A DNA stretch of 50,447 nt from Gammaproteobacteria bacterium (GCA_028821405.1 JAPPGK010000058.1:1-50447), one strand, 5' to 3'. Counted from the first letter of the stretch, positions 8,063 to 16,969 are shown. Notes: generated from the sequence alone by a model not told the origin. Numbers and translations: made by a program.

Positions 8063-9907
8063 CTAACGGTAACGCGCCGCTTGGGTCGAGAACATCGCCG
8101 CGTACTTGCCCTCGCGCGCCATCAGTTCCTCGTGGCTGCCCACCTCGATCGCCCGACCGTTTTCGATGACCACGATGAGGTCCGCCATGCGCACCGTGGA
8201 GAACCGGTGCGAGATGAACACCACGGTCTTGTCCGCCGCCATCTCGGCGAACTGCTCGTAGAGTCGGTGTTCGCGGAATGCGTCCACCGCCGCGGTGGGC
8301 TCGTCGAGAATGAGAATCTGGGCATCGCTCATGAAGGCCCGGGCGATCGCGAGGTGCTGCCACTCGCCCCCGGAGAGATCGACGCCCTCGTCGAAGGTCT
8401 TGCCGAGGATCGTCTCGTAGCCGTTGGGCAGGCGTTCGATGATGTCGTCGGCACCCGCCTTCTCCGCCGCCGATTCCACCCGCTCGCGCTCGCCGATGGC
8501 ATCCACCTCGCCGAGGCCGACGTTGTCGGCGGCCGACAGGTCGTAGCGGAAGAAGTCCTGGTAGACCACGCTGACGCCGCAGCGATACGCTCGCAAGTCG
8601 TAGTCCTTGAGGTCGCGGCCGTCCAGCAGCACGCTGCCTTGTGTGGGGTCGTATAGACGCGAAACCAGTTTGACGAGGGTGGTCTTGCCGGCGCCGTTCT
8701 CGCCGACGATCGCCACCTTCTTACCCGCCGGAATGGTGAACGAGACGTCGTCGAGAATCAGCCCGTCGGAGGCGGGATATTTGAACGACACGTTGCGGAA
8801 CTCGATGCCCCGCTCGACTCTCGCCGGCAACGGGGCCGGCGGGTCGGCCTGCGGTGGGGCCAAAGCACCTTCCACGGACTGCGGGTCGAGGTCCATCAAG
8901 TCGAAGAAGCGCGTCGCGAACAACGCGTTCTCGTACACCCGGCCGCCGGACGAGATCAGCCCCGCCAGGCTCGCGCGACTGTTCTGAGCGGCCTGGAACA
9001 CCAGGGCCAGGTCGCCGATGGTGATGCGGGCGAGGACGGCCTGGAACACCGCGTAGGCCCAGATGGATGCCACGCCCACCAGCGAGAGCAGGTTGAGGGC
9101 CATGTTGTAGCGCAGGAAGTGCAGCATGAGTTGCCGTAGCTTGCCGATGTAGAGATCCCGATAGCGCTCGAAACGGCCGACGAAGAGATCGCGCAGACGG
9201 AACGTGCGCACCTCCTTGACGCTGTCCCGGGCGGTCAGCAAGCGCTTCATGTAGTCGATCAGACGGTCGTTGCGGATCAACTCGGCGTTTAGGTCGAAAC
9301 GCTTGCGAGCCTGGTGCCCTTCCATGAAGATGCGCGGCAGTGCCGTCGCCACCAACACGACGATGGCAAGCGGGTGGAGGATCGACAGCAGGCTCACCAT
9401 GGCGATCATCGAGAACGACTGCTGGATGAGATTCATCGACGAATGGCAGATGTTCGACATGCGGTGGATCTGCTCGTTGGCGTGGTGCAGTTGGTCGTAG
9501 AACCTCGGCGTCTCGTAGAAAGCGACATCGAGGGCGCCCGCCTTGTCCAAGATGCGCTGGTAGGCGGCATACCAGATCTTCTCGCCGAACATGTGGTCGG
9601 TGAAGCCGGACACGGCATCGCACAGCGCCTGAAAGATCCAAAGGCCGAAGATCACGGCCACGGGCAGAAACACCGCCGACCACGCCAAGTTCTCGCTGGC
9701 CGCGCCCACCACCGTGTCGATGATGACCTTGGTCATCCAGACGATGACGGCCGGGATCACCGCGGTCACGAACATCAGCACGCACTGGATCGCGAGCATC
9801 GCCGGCGCCACCTCCCACAGGTAGCGGAAGATGCGCGGCACGATCAGCGCGATGTCCCGGAGCGCGAGCCAAGCGCCCTTTTGTTCCGGACGGAATTGCT
9901 CGCTCAC
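8063..9907 (-). CDS. ABC exporter, permease-ATPase fusion
   Basis: Single-gene half-transporter that would act as a homodimer. The membrane domain covers roughly the first 330 residues. The ATPase has Walker A GENGAGKTT, signature LSGGEWQ and Walker B LILDEPT, with the catalytic Glu present. The wide use of this branch in peptide and antibiotic export is family knowledge; no precursor peptide or modification gene is visible nearby. I prefer GTG 9907 (protein begins MSEQFRPEQ) with a GGAG about 12 bases upstream; an in-frame ATG at 9946 adds 13 residues but has no ribosome site. It is not closely related to the 269-4281 pair. Confidence 0.87.
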   Translation of the reverse strand: MSEQFRPEQKGAWLALRDIALIVPRIFRYLWEVAPAMLAIQCVLMFVTAVIPAVIVWMTKVIIDTVVGAASENLAWSAVFLPVAVIFGLWIFQALCDAVSGFTDHMFGEKIWYAAYQRILDKAGALDVAFYETPRFYDQLHHANEQIHRMSNICHSSMNLIQQSFSMIAMVSLLSILHPLAIVVLVATALPRIFMEGHQARKRFDLNAELIRNDRLIDYMKRLLTARDSVKEVRTFRLRDLFVGRFERYRDLYIGKLRQLMLHFLRYNMALNLLSLVGVASIWAYAVFQAVLARITIGDLALVFQAAQNSRASLAGLISSGGRVYENALFATRFFDLMDLDPQSVEGALAPPQADPPAPLPARVERGIEFRNVSFKYPASDGLILDDVSFTIPAGKKVAIVGENGAGKTTLVKLVSRLYDPTQGSVLLDGRDLKDYDLRAYRCGVSVVYQDFFRYDLSAADNVGLGEVDAIGERERVESAAEKAGADDIIERLPNGYETILGKTFDEGVDLSGGEWQHLAIARAFMSDAQILILDEPTAAVDAFREHRLYEQFAEMAADKTVVFISHRFSTVRMADLIVVIENGRAIEVGSHEELMAREGKYAAMFSTQAARYR

Positions 9908-10120
9908 GACCGCGGTCCCGCTCCATGTCGCATGCGGGGAACCCATGCCAAGACGGCAAGCACCGCGAACCCCATCAACTGCTTGAGACGAGTCACCCGG
10001 CGAACCTCAAGTATTCGATGGCCGCATTGTAGAGTGCCTCCGCGCCTTGAAGTCCCGGGCGTTGTTGACGGGAGCCCTGCGGAGTATGTTCAACCCACCG
10101 CAGTGGAGGTGGGTGTCCCC

Positions 10121-10150
10121 ATGCGAAACGCCCCCATGCGAAACGCCGGA
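10121..10150 (+). repeat. 15-bp tandem duplication at a start codon
   Basis: ATGCGAAACGCC occurs at 10121-10132 and again at 10136-10147, giving MRNAPMRNAG at the N-terminus of the secreted dehydrogenase. Either ATG could start translation; GGAGG at 10105-10109 is 11 bases before the first. Confidence 0.85.
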
Positions 10151-12796
10151 TGGCTGGGTCCGATGCTGGTTTTCGCCGGTCTCTCGGGTTACGCGCATGC
10201 CCAGACCACGTTCCTCGAGGAAGGATTCACGCTGGACGTCGTGACCGACGACGTGCCCGCCGCACGGCAGATTGCCGAGGCGAATGACGGCACCCTGTTC
10301 GTGGGATCGTCCTCCGACTGCAATCGTCTCTCCAGCGTATACGCCGTCGTGCTGAGTGACGATGGGGACGCGGAAGTCGTCGTCGTGGACAGCAACCTCC
10401 GCTGCCCGAGCGGTGTCGCCCTTCGGGGGGAGGACCTCTATGTCGCCGCCCGCCACCAGGTGCTCCGCTATCCCGACATCCTCGACACCTTTCGTGACGC
10501 CACCCCGGAGGTCATCGCCAGCGATCTGCCAACTGCCAACCACCACGGCTGGAAGTACCTCGTGTTCGGACCCGACGGCGATCTTTACGTGCCGGTTGGG
10601 GCCCCCTGCAACGTCTGCGAAGAATCCGACGAACGCTACTCGACCATCCTGCGCATGGATCCCGATACCGGCGAAACCACCGTGTACGCCCACGGCGTCC
10701 GCAATTCCGTCGGCATGGCCTGGCACCCGGTGACCCGCCAGCTCTGGTTCTCCGAGAACGGCCGAGACTGGTCCGGAAACGACTTGCCTGCCGACGAGAT
10801 CAACCGGGTCGAGTCGCCGGGTGGCCACTACGGATTCCCCTACTTCCACCAGGACCATCGTCCCGGCGCGGGCATCGACTTTCGCGACCCCGAGTTCGGC
10901 GGCGGAAAGAACGCTGCCGACTACCTCCGCTCCGAACACCTGATCCAGGCACATTCCGCGGCGCTGGGCGTCACGTTCTACAACGGCGATCAGTTCCCGT
11001 CCCACTATTGCGGCGCCATGTTCATCGCCGAGCACGGTTCCTGGAACCGGTACAACGGCCGGGTCGGCTACCAGGTCAGCGTACTCCGGTTCACCGACCT
11101 CGATGGCCCGCGCGGTGCAGGTGCCGCGTACGCATCCTTCGCCGACTGGTTGAACGATCAGACCCAAGGGGTCACCGGCAGACCGAACGACGTGGTTGTT
11201 TCTCGCGACGGCAGCCTGCTGATCGCGGACGACTCTGGCAACAGCATCTACCGCGTTCGCTACGCCCCGCCGGACGGCGACACCACTAGCACGGGGTGCG
11301 CCGACACGGCCCATATCTCGACCTTCGCCCCCAAGAGCCACGAAACGCGTGAAGGATTCGCCCGGGTCGTCAATCACGGCGAGTCGCCGGCCACCATCCG
11401 GATGGAAGCCTTCGACGACGCGGGGGTGCGCCACGGCCCGGTCACCCTCACCCTCGGCGCAGGCGAAGCCACCCACTTCAACTCCGCCGACCTCGAAGAC
11501 GGCAACGAGGGCAAAGGCTTGACCGGCAACATCGGCACCGGTTCGGCCGACTGGCGCATCGAATTGCGGGGCGACAGTCTCGAGGTGCTGTCCTACATGC
11601 GCACCGACGATGGCTTCGTCACCAGCCTGCACGACGCGGCGCCGCTACTCGAGCCCGTCGCCGTCATCGACAACGACGACGGCACCAGAACCCTCGAACA
11701 CCGCTACGACGTGGCGATCTTCAACCCGGGCCGGAATACCAACCAAGTGAGTACGCTGCGCCTCGTCAACTTCGGCCAGCATCCCGCCGAAGTGACCATC
11801 ACGGGCACCGACGACCAAGGCAACTCGGGCGACAACGCGGCAGCGCTGACCCTGGCGGGAGGAACATCGCGCTCCATTTCAGCGCGTGAGCTCGAATCCG
11901 GCGCAGGCCTAGAGGACGGTCAGGGACTCGGCACCGGCACCGGCAAGTGGCGCCTGGCGGTGACGTCGGACCGCCCCATCCTGGTGGCAAGCCTGCTCGC
12001 GAGCCCCACGGGGCATCTGACCAACCTGTCCACCGTGCCGGACAACAAGACCGTGACCGATCAGTCGACGTCGCATTTCGTGCCGCTGTTCCCTGGACAC
12101 GCCGACGCCGACGACCGGCAGGGCTTCGTGCGTATCATCAACCGGAGCGATGAGGGCGGCGCCGTCGAAATCAGCGCCCGGGACGAGACGGGCCAGGCGT
12201 TCGCGACGCAGACGCTGAACCTCGATGGCAACCAGGCCGTGCACTTCAACTCGGCACATCTCGAAACCGGGGAAGGTGCCGATTGGACAGACGGCATCGG
12301 TAATGGTGAGGGGGATTGGCGTCTAAGCATGACCAGCGAACTCGATCTCGACGTGCTGGCCTACATTCGCCGAACCCGCGACGGCTTCCTGACCAGCATG
12401 CACGACTTCGTGCGGCGCACCGGTACCGACACCTACGAGGTCGCTTTCTTCAATCCCGGCAGGAACGCGAACCAGGTGAGTAAACTGCGCATTCTGAACA
12501 CCGGCGATCAGGATGCGCCGGTGCGCATTACGGGCGTCGATGACCGAGGCGTCGTATCGACGGGCGCGGTGAACCTGATCGTCCCTGCCGACGCAGTCCG
12601 CACCATCTCCGCCCAGGAACTGGAGGCCGGCGGTGACGAGTTCACGGGTCTCGGCAGCGGGACGGGGAAATGGCGCTTGACCGTCACGTCCGAACAACCG
12701 CTGCGGGTCATGAGCCTGCTCGAGAACCAGGGGACCGGGCATCTCACCAACCTGTCGAGTGTCTCGGCGAACCAGCCGTGGCAGTGGGATCCATAG
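10121..12796 (+). CDS. Secreted sorbosone/glucose-dehydrogenase-like propeller with four C-terminal repeat domains
   Basis: About 891 residues. A signal peptide ends at GYAHA (about residue 27). Residues about 28-390 look like the six-blade glucose/sorbosone dehydrogenase propeller, with LYVPVGAPCNVC, LRMDPDTGE and ENGRDW segments; in such enzymes PQQ is the cofactor and sugars or aldehydes are oxidised in the periplasm. The remaining 500 residues are four modules of about 115 residues in A-B-A-B order: A carries GF.R..N, HFNSADLE and DGF.TS.HD; B carries FNPGRN.NQVS.LR, ELE.G, GTGKWRL.VTS and GHLTNLS. The same A-B pair occurs in the protein at 37510. PQQ use is inferred; no PQQ genes are seen. 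The open frame reaches back to 9314, but the signal peptide places the start here. Confidence 0.85.
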   Translation: MRNAPMRNAGWLGPMLVFAGLSGYAHAQTTFLEEGFTLDVVTDDVPAARQIAEANDGTLFVGSSSDCNRLSSVYAVVLSDDGDAEVVVVDSNLRCPSGVALRGEDLYVAARHQVLRYPDILDTFRDATPEVIASDLPTANHHGWKYLVFGPDGDLYVPVGAPCNVCEESDERYSTILRMDPDTGETTVYAHGVRNSVGMAWHPVTRQLWFSENGRDWSGNDLPADEINRVESPGGHYGFPYFHQDHRPGAGIDFRDPEFGGGKNAADYLRSEHLIQAHSAALGVTFYNGDQFPSHYCGAMFIAEHGSWNRYNGRVGYQVSVLRFTDLDGPRGAGAAYASFADWLNDQTQGVTGRPNDVVVSRDGSLLIADDSGNSIYRVRYAPPDGDTTSTGCADTAHISTFAPKSHETREGFARVVNHGESPATIRMEAFDDAGVRHGPVTLTLGAGEATHFNSADLEDGNEGKGLTGNIGTGSADWRIELRGDSLEVLSYMRTDDGFVTSLHDAAPLLEPVAVIDNDDGTRTLEHRYDVAIFNPGRNTNQVSTLRLVNFGQHPAEVTITGTDDQGNSGDNAAALTLAGGTSRSISARELESGAGLEDGQGLGTGTGKWRLAVTSDRPILVASLLASPTGHLTNLSTVPDNKTVTDQSTSHFVPLFPGHADADDRQGFVRIINRSDEGGAVEISARDETGQAFATQTLNLDGNQAVHFNSAHLETGEGADWTDGIGNGEGDWRLSMTSELDLDVLAYIRRTRDGFLTSMHDFVRRTGTDTYEVAFFNPGRNANQVSKLRILNTGDQDAPVRITGVDDRGVVSTGAVNLIVPADAVRTISAQELEAGGDEFTGLGSGTGKWRLTVTSEQPLRVMSLLENQGTGHLTNLSSVSANQPWQWDP

Positions 12797-12833
12797 GCGC
12801 ACGAGCGATTCAACCCCGGACAAGGAACAAGAA

Positions 12834-13925
12834 ATGACCAACCTAGAGGCCATCGCCGGGTTTCTGACGCCCACCGCAGTATTCGTGATCCTGCTGGGGC
12901 TTCACGGCGCCATGCCCGCGCGGCGCGCCCTCGGCTACGCCCACCCCAACACGTCGGAGACGCCCGTGCGCTACCGCCTGAACGGCCTGCTGGTCCTCGC
13001 CGCCGCGCTGGGCGTTTGGGCCATCGCGCTGTTGGCGCCCCTGGACTGGCTCTGGCGCGTCAAATGGCACGCCATCGCCGGGGCCACGGCGCTCTCGGTG
13101 GTGCTCACCGTCTGGATGGTGCTGCGCGCTCCCGCCGACGACCGGCCAGGTTGGGTGCAATGGATCGAGGGCCGCTCGCGCAACGTCATGTTCCGGGACC
13201 ACGTTGACGCCAAGATGTTCCTTTACGTCTTCGGCGGCATCCTGCTCGCGCTCAACGTCCTGGCGGCGGCCGCCTACCATGTGGGCCAGTTCGGCGACGC
13301 CCTCAATCCCGGCATCCTGCTGCATGCCGCGATGTGGGTCTGGTTCGTGGCGGACTACTTCCTGTTCGAACGAGTGCAGCTTTATACCTTCGACATCATC
13401 GAAGAAGGCGTCGGCTTCAAACTGATCGTCGGCTGCATCGTGGTCTATCCGTGCCTTTACCCGGTTGTCCTGTGGGGCACCGCGGGACTTCCCGCCCCGG
13501 ACATCGACCCACAGTTCACCCTCCTGTGGCTCGGCGGTGCGGCCGTCGTCTTCCTCGTCGGCTGGGTGATCACGCGTGGCGCCAACCTGCAGAAATACAC
13601 GTTCAAGCGTTGGCCGGAACGCGCATTCCTCGGCTTCATGCGTCCCGGGACGGTTTCCGACGGCAACAAGACCCTGCTGGTCAGCGGGTTCTGGGGAATG
13701 TCCCGGCACTCGAACTACCTCGGCGAGATGCTCGAGGCCCTCGGCATGGCCTTGGCCATCGGCCACTTCGCCAACGGCTGGACCTGGGTCTACTTCGTCT
13801 ACCTGAGTGTGTTCTTCATCGTCCGCGAGCGTATCGACGACCGGCGCTGCGCCGACAAGTACGGCGAATTGTGGACCGAGTACCGCGCCAAGGTGCGCCA
13901 TCGCCTGGTACCGGGGATTTACTAG
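12834..13925 (+). CDS. ERG4/ERG24-family sterol reductase-like membrane protein
   Basis: 363 residues with about nine hydrophobic segments. The C-terminal third holds the family hallmark: LLVSGFWGMSRHSNYLGE, then RIDDRRCADKYGELW and a terminal RLVPGIY, which closely follow the eukaryotic sterol C14 / C24(28) / 7-dehydrocholesterol reductases and their bacterial relatives. These enzymes reduce a sterol double bond with NADPH in the membrane. No squalene epoxidase or oxidosqualene cyclase gene is in the window, so true sterol synthesis is unproven; an isoprenylcysteine-methyltransferase-like or other isoprenoid role is possible. ATG 12834 has AAGGA at 12822-12826. It starts 37 bases after the secreted dehydrogenase ends, probably cotranscribed. 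Confidence 0.82.
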   Translation: MTNLEAIAGFLTPTAVFVILLGLHGAMPARRALGYAHPNTSETPVRYRLNGLLVLAAALGVWAIALLAPLDWLWRVKWHAIAGATALSVVLTVWMVLRAPADDRPGWVQWIEGRSRNVMFRDHVDAKMFLYVFGGILLALNVLAAAAYHVGQFGDALNPGILLHAAMWVWFVADYFLFERVQLYTFDIIEEGVGFKLIVGCIVVYPCLYPVVLWGTAGLPAPDIDPQFTLLWLGGAAVVFLVGWVITRGANLQKYTFKRWPERAFLGFMRPGTVSDGNKTLLVSGFWGMSRHSNYLGEMLEALGMALAIGHFANGWTWVYFVYLSVFFIVRERIDDRRCADKYGELWTEYRAKVRHRLVPGIY

Positions 13926-13932
13926 GAAACCT

Positions 13933-13962
13933 CTGTTCAAGTCCGTCCCTGGACTTGAACAG
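13933..13962. terminator. Perfect 12-bp hairpin after the sterol-reductase gene
   Basis: CTGTTCAAGTCC and GGACTTGAACAG are perfect complements around GTCCCT, beginning 7 bases after the stop codon. A second hairpin follows at once. Stem strength and position suggest a transcription end, but no T-run follows. Confidence 0.6.
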
Positions 13963-13963
13963 T

Positions 13964-13984
13964 AGCGAAACAAATAGTTTCGCT
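13964..13984. repeat. Second perfect hairpin (8-bp arms)
   Basis: AGCGAAAC and GTTTCGCT pair around AAATA, one base after the preceding hairpin. Together they form a twin stem-loop, possibly a bipartite terminator or a mobile-element end. Confidence 0.6.
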
Positions 13985-14257
13985 CGCGAGCCGTTCAAGA
14001 GTAATTCGATACGTTGTTCCAAAATGCAACCCACGTGTAAACATCAAGGCCGCTCAAGGAGTCTAGCGAGCCCCCCACACCCAACGACCAAACGGTGTCC
14101 GAGGCCATTTGGGCACCGTTCGCCCCGGGTTTGATGTTGCCGCGATATCGAACGCCGGAAATTCGTTGATTGTTTCGTCAGAAGTGGCCGATCCGCCATT
14201 GTGCCCCCTTCGTTCTCGGTGCAGAGTTGCCGCTGGGCACGGTGATGTGAAGTTCCG
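13985..14257. other. Non-coding stretch, nothing else recognised
   Basis: With the twin hairpins, 13926-14257 is the longest gene-free stretch (332 bases). It is visibly less GC-rich than its neighbours. Minus-strand frames of 86 and 154 residues cross it, but they look like chance frames without homology. I see no RNA gene. Confidence 0.5.
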
Positions 14258-14761
14258 ATGGTCGCCGCAAATCCGGTAATCACACGGGATGAGTTCGATC
14301 GCATAGGCGCTCGCGTCGCCGCATTGGAGGCTTCCGGGGGAAAAGCGGATCCGGACGCGGTGGCGAAGGGCGACGAGGTCGCTCCCCGCCACGTCGACTT
14401 CGTGCGTCAGGAAGAATTCCGGTTGTTCAAGTGGCTCGGCACTTTCGCGCTCGCGGCGGTCCTCGGCGGGTTCGGCCTGCTCTATGAACAAACATCCGAC
14501 CTGCGCGTCGCCATGGAGCGCCTGCACGCCGAACTGCTACGCGAGATCCATGTCCAAACTGCCGACATCCGCGAGGACATGCACGCCCTGCACACCCAAA
14601 CCCGCGAAGACATGCACGCCCTGCACACCCAAACCCGCGCGGACATCACCGCGACCCGCGAGGACATGCACGCGCAACATGCTGCCATACGCAGCGAGAT
14701 CGCCCGCGTTCGGGAACGCGTCGTTCGCGTGGAAACGTTGGACAGCGCCGAGAGTCCGTAG
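14258..14761 (+). CDS. Small membrane protein with C-terminal coiled coil and tandem repeats
   Basis: 167 residues, not assignable to a named family. A charged N-terminal region (1-47) is followed by one membrane helix (FKWLGTFALAAVLGGFGLLY, about 48-68) and then a long helical, probably coiled-coil tail. The tail contains two identical REDMHALHTQT units and degenerate RADITATREDMHAQHA units. The layout resembles small DUF1640/CCDC90-like membrane coiled-coil proteins, which is only an architectural comparison. The tail may project into the periplasm or cytoplasm. The start ATG has a weak GAAG ribosome site. Confidence 0.65.
   Translation: MVAANPVITRDEFDRIGARVAALEASGGKADPDAVAKGDEVAPRHVDFVRQEEFRLFKWLGTFALAAVLGGFGLLYEQTSDLRVAMERLHAELLREIHVQTADIREDMHALHTQTREDMHALHTQTRADITATREDMHAQHAAIRSEIARVRERVVRVETLDSAESP
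14571..14636 (+). repeat. 33-bp tandem repeat, two copies
   Basis: Two adjacent 33-base units (14571-14603 and 14604-14636), differing at one base, encode REDMHALHTQT twice in the coiled-coil tail. The length is a multiple of 3 (and of an 11-residue helix repeat), so copy number can vary without frameshift. Confidence 0.9.
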
Positions 14762-14813
14762 GCCCGACGCCAAGGCAGCGTCGGGAGTCGAGAAAACTCG
14801 CCGTCCTCACCTG

Positions 14814-15329
14814 TCAGAGGCTGTCACGACCGGGCACGTCAATCGCCGCATAGTCGGGTTCGGGCAAATCCAGCGCCGCCACGCCCTCGTCCAAGAAGAT
14901 CTCCAACGTGTCGAGAAAGCGATGCCACCCGGCAAGCACCGCATTCGCGAAGTCGACGCGGGAACGCGTACCGTCGAACCACAGCAAATCCGTGAACTCG
15001 AGCAGGCAGCCGCCGTCGTCCGGTGCCAGGGCAAACTGCATGGATCCCAGCTGGAGGCGCGTCGGTGGCTCGAAGACCTCGATCCTGCCCGACACGTGGG
15101 CCGGTCCATCACAGGCATCGCCGAACCAGATATCGAACCGGACATCGACCGCCGGCTCGAACCGGATCCCCGGGACCCAGACCGCTCGTTCGACGGGTTC
15201 GGCAATCGCCGACCATACGCGCGCGGGAGCGTGGCCCAGGCGACGCCGGAACACAACGGCGAGTTGGCGTTCTCCGTGGCGCCGCACTTCACCGAAGTTT
15301 GCCGACGGGGCTCGTGGCGAAGGTGACAT
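14814..15329 (-). CDS. SRPBCC (START/Bet v1-like) domain protein
   Basis: 171 residues from the ATG at 15329. The pattern RRLGHAPARVWSAIAEPVERAVWVPG followed by alternating strands and a C-terminal amphipathic helix (AVLAGWHRFLDTLEIFLDEG) is typical of the AHSA1/SRPBCC fold, a deep pocket for hydrophobic ligands. Function cannot be assigned more closely. Earlier in-frame starts at 15368 (ATG) or 15371 (GTG) would add about 13 residues; an AGGAG lies only 2 bases before 15368, so the start is uncertain. It is divergent from the Tat-DUF1330 gene. Confidence 0.75.
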   Translation of the reverse strand: MSPSPRAPSANFGEVRRHGERQLAVVFRRRLGHAPARVWSAIAEPVERAVWVPGIRFEPAVDVRFDIWFGDACDGPAHVSGRIEVFEPPTRLQLGSMQFALAPDDGGCLLEFTDLLWFDGTRSRVDFANAVLAGWHRFLDTLEIFLDEGVAALDLPEPDYAAIDVPGRDSL

Positions 15330-15555
15330 CGAGGCATGGTACCCCGGCGTGGGCACAACTGCGGCCATCACTCCTACTGTGCCTCAGCATCCAACCGCTG
15401 CGGGCATCATCCGTTCCCGGCCGACCCACGCCTGTCCCACAGCGGTTGTCGCGAACCCACGCTACGGGCTACGCTCATCGCCGAATCCGCCGACCTACCA
15501 CGCAACACGCCTCGGGTTGGTCAGCGTTGTGGACCCAATTGAGAGAGGAGCGATG

Positions 15556-16032
15556 ATGAGCGAACCCGATCACGAGCGTAGGGATTTCATCCGCAAGACC
15601 GGTGCGGCCGCAGGTGCAGCCGCCTTGGCAACCACCATCGGAAACCAGCCGGCTGCGGCCGCGGAGATCGTCGAATTGAACCGCATGGGCCCCACGCCGG
15701 AGCAGATTCAGCAGTTCCTAGCGCTCCCCGACCGCCCCGTGGTCATGGTGAACCTGCTCAAGTTCAAGGATGGCGCCGGGGCGGAGGAGTACGCCAAGTA
15801 CGGACAGGCGATGCAAACCATCCTCAAGGATGTCGGGGCCGAGATCATCTTCGCGGGACAATGCCAGATGACGCTCATCGGGGGCGCGGAGTGGGATTCC
15901 GTCGCGCTCGTGCGCTATCCGAACGCACGGGCGCTCATCCAGATGAGCCAATTGCCGGCATACCAGGAGGCACACGTCCACCGCGCCGAGGGTCTTGAGG
16001 GGCAGGTCAATCTTGCCGTGTTCGAGCCATGA
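15556..16032 (+). CDS. Tat-exported DUF1330-domain protein
   Basis: 158 residues. The N-terminus ERRDFIRKTGAAAGAAALATT is a twin-arginine (RRDFIRK) export signal ending near AAAA. The mature part, from PVVMVNLLKFKDGAGAEEYAKYGQ on, is a ferredoxin-like dimeric alpha-beta barrel of the DUF1330 type, whose members lack an agreed function. Export by Tat implies it folds in the cytoplasm first. GAGAGGAG at 15543-15550 suits ATG 15556 better than ATG 15553. The stop overlaps the start of the next gene (ATGA), so the two are coupled. Confidence 0.82.
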   Translation: MSEPDHERRDFIRKTGAAAGAAALATTIGNQPAAAAEIVELNRMGPTPEQIQQFLALPDRPVVMVNLLKFKDGAGAEEYAKYGQAMQTILKDVGAEIIFAGQCQMTLIGGAEWDSVALVRYPNARALIQMSQLPAYQEAHVHRAEGLEGQVNLAVFEP

Positions 16033-16964
16033 GTATCAGGATGCGAACATTCCTGACTGCGACGGCATTGCCGTTCGCGTTCGCCCTCGCGGGATGCGCA
16101 AACCCCAACGGAGGATCATCCGCCATGACGATCAAGCAAACGCAGATGAAGGCCGGCGACTATACCTACGACGTTCGTCGGGCCGGCGGCGGGGACGACC
16201 TTGTCATACTGCTGCATGGCTTCCCGGAAACGTCCCACATGTGGCTGCCGCTGCTCGAACACTTGGCAGCCAACGGCTACACGGCGTTGGCACCCGATCT
16301 TCTGGGCTACAGCCCCGGCGCGAGCCCCCCGGAACCCGAGCACTACAGCCATGCCGCGATGGCGGCCGACATTCTCGCCATGGCGGACACGCTGGGCAAA
16401 GACCGGTTCCACCTCGTCGGCCACGACCACGGCGCGGGGCTCGGCTGGTACATGGCGGGTGCCCACGCCGATCGGGTGATCAGTTGGACGGCACTCTCGG
16501 TGCCCCATATCGATGCGTTCGGCAACGCCATCGCCAACAACCCCGAGCAACGCCAGCGGAGCGGCTACATGCAGTTCTTTCGACAGGTCGGCGTGGCCGA
16601 AGAGGCGCTCTCCGGCAACGACTTCGCCATGTTGCGGAACATCTGGAGCGCGTCCTCGCCCGAGCAGGTCGAGGAGTACGTGCGCGTGCTCAGCCTACCC
16701 GGTGCGTTAACCGGCGCACTCAACTGGTACCGCGGTGGCCTGACCCCGGATCGAAAGCCCGTCGGCAAGATAGCCGTGCCGACGGTGCTGATCTGGGGCA
16801 ACAAGGACTCAGCGATCGGTCGCCCCGGCGTCACCGCCACGCCGCCGCTGATGGTCGGGCCCTACCGTCTCGTGGAGCTTGACGTGGGGCATTGGCTCAT
16901 CCAGGAGGCTGAAGCCGACGTGCTCCGAGAGACGCTGGCGCATATCGAGGAGTTCGGCGATTGA
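16029..16964 (+). CDS. Lipoprotein alpha/beta hydrolase (epoxide hydrolase / haloalkane dehalogenase-like)
   Basis: 311 residues. The signal ends in LAGC, a lipobox, so the enzyme is predicted to be lipid-anchored. The fold motifs are LLHGFPETSHMW (oxyanion region), the nucleophile elbow GHDHGA with Asp at about residue 133 in place of Ser, a late acid in WGNKDS and a late His in DVGHW. An Asp nucleophile marks epoxide hydrolases and haloalkane dehalogenases. A surface-anchored form is unusual for this family. It is coupled to the Tat-DUF1330 gene, so both products probably work in the same extracytoplasmic compartment. Substrate unknown. Confidence 0.85.
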   Translation: MSIRMRTFLTATALPFAFALAGCANPNGGSSAMTIKQTQMKAGDYTYDVRRAGGGDDLVILLHGFPETSHMWLPLLEHLAANGYTALAPDLLGYSPGASPPEPEHYSHAAMAADILAMADTLGKDRFHLVGHDHGAGLGWYMAGAHADRVISWTALSVPHIDAFGNAIANNPEQRQRSGYMQFFRQVGVAEEALSGNDFAMLRNIWSASSPEQVEEYVRVLSLPGALTGALNWYRGGLTPDRKPVGKIAVPTVLIWGNKDSAIGRPGVTATPPLMVGPYRLVELDVGHWLIQEAEADVLRETLAHIEEFGD

Positions 16965-16969
16965 TCACC

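Noticed and set aside
8063-9907. Peptide antibiotic or lantibiotic export cluster
   Set aside because: No precursor peptide, modification enzyme or immunity gene is visible next to the ABC gene.
9314-10120. Upstream extension of the secreted dehydrogenase frame
   Set aside because: It is antisense to the third ABC gene and lies before a convincing signal peptide; composition is shadow-like.
14044-14527. Minus-strand frames of 86 and 154 residues before and across the coiled-coil gene
   Set aside because: No ribosome site, no recognisable motif, and they overlap the better supported plus-strand gene.
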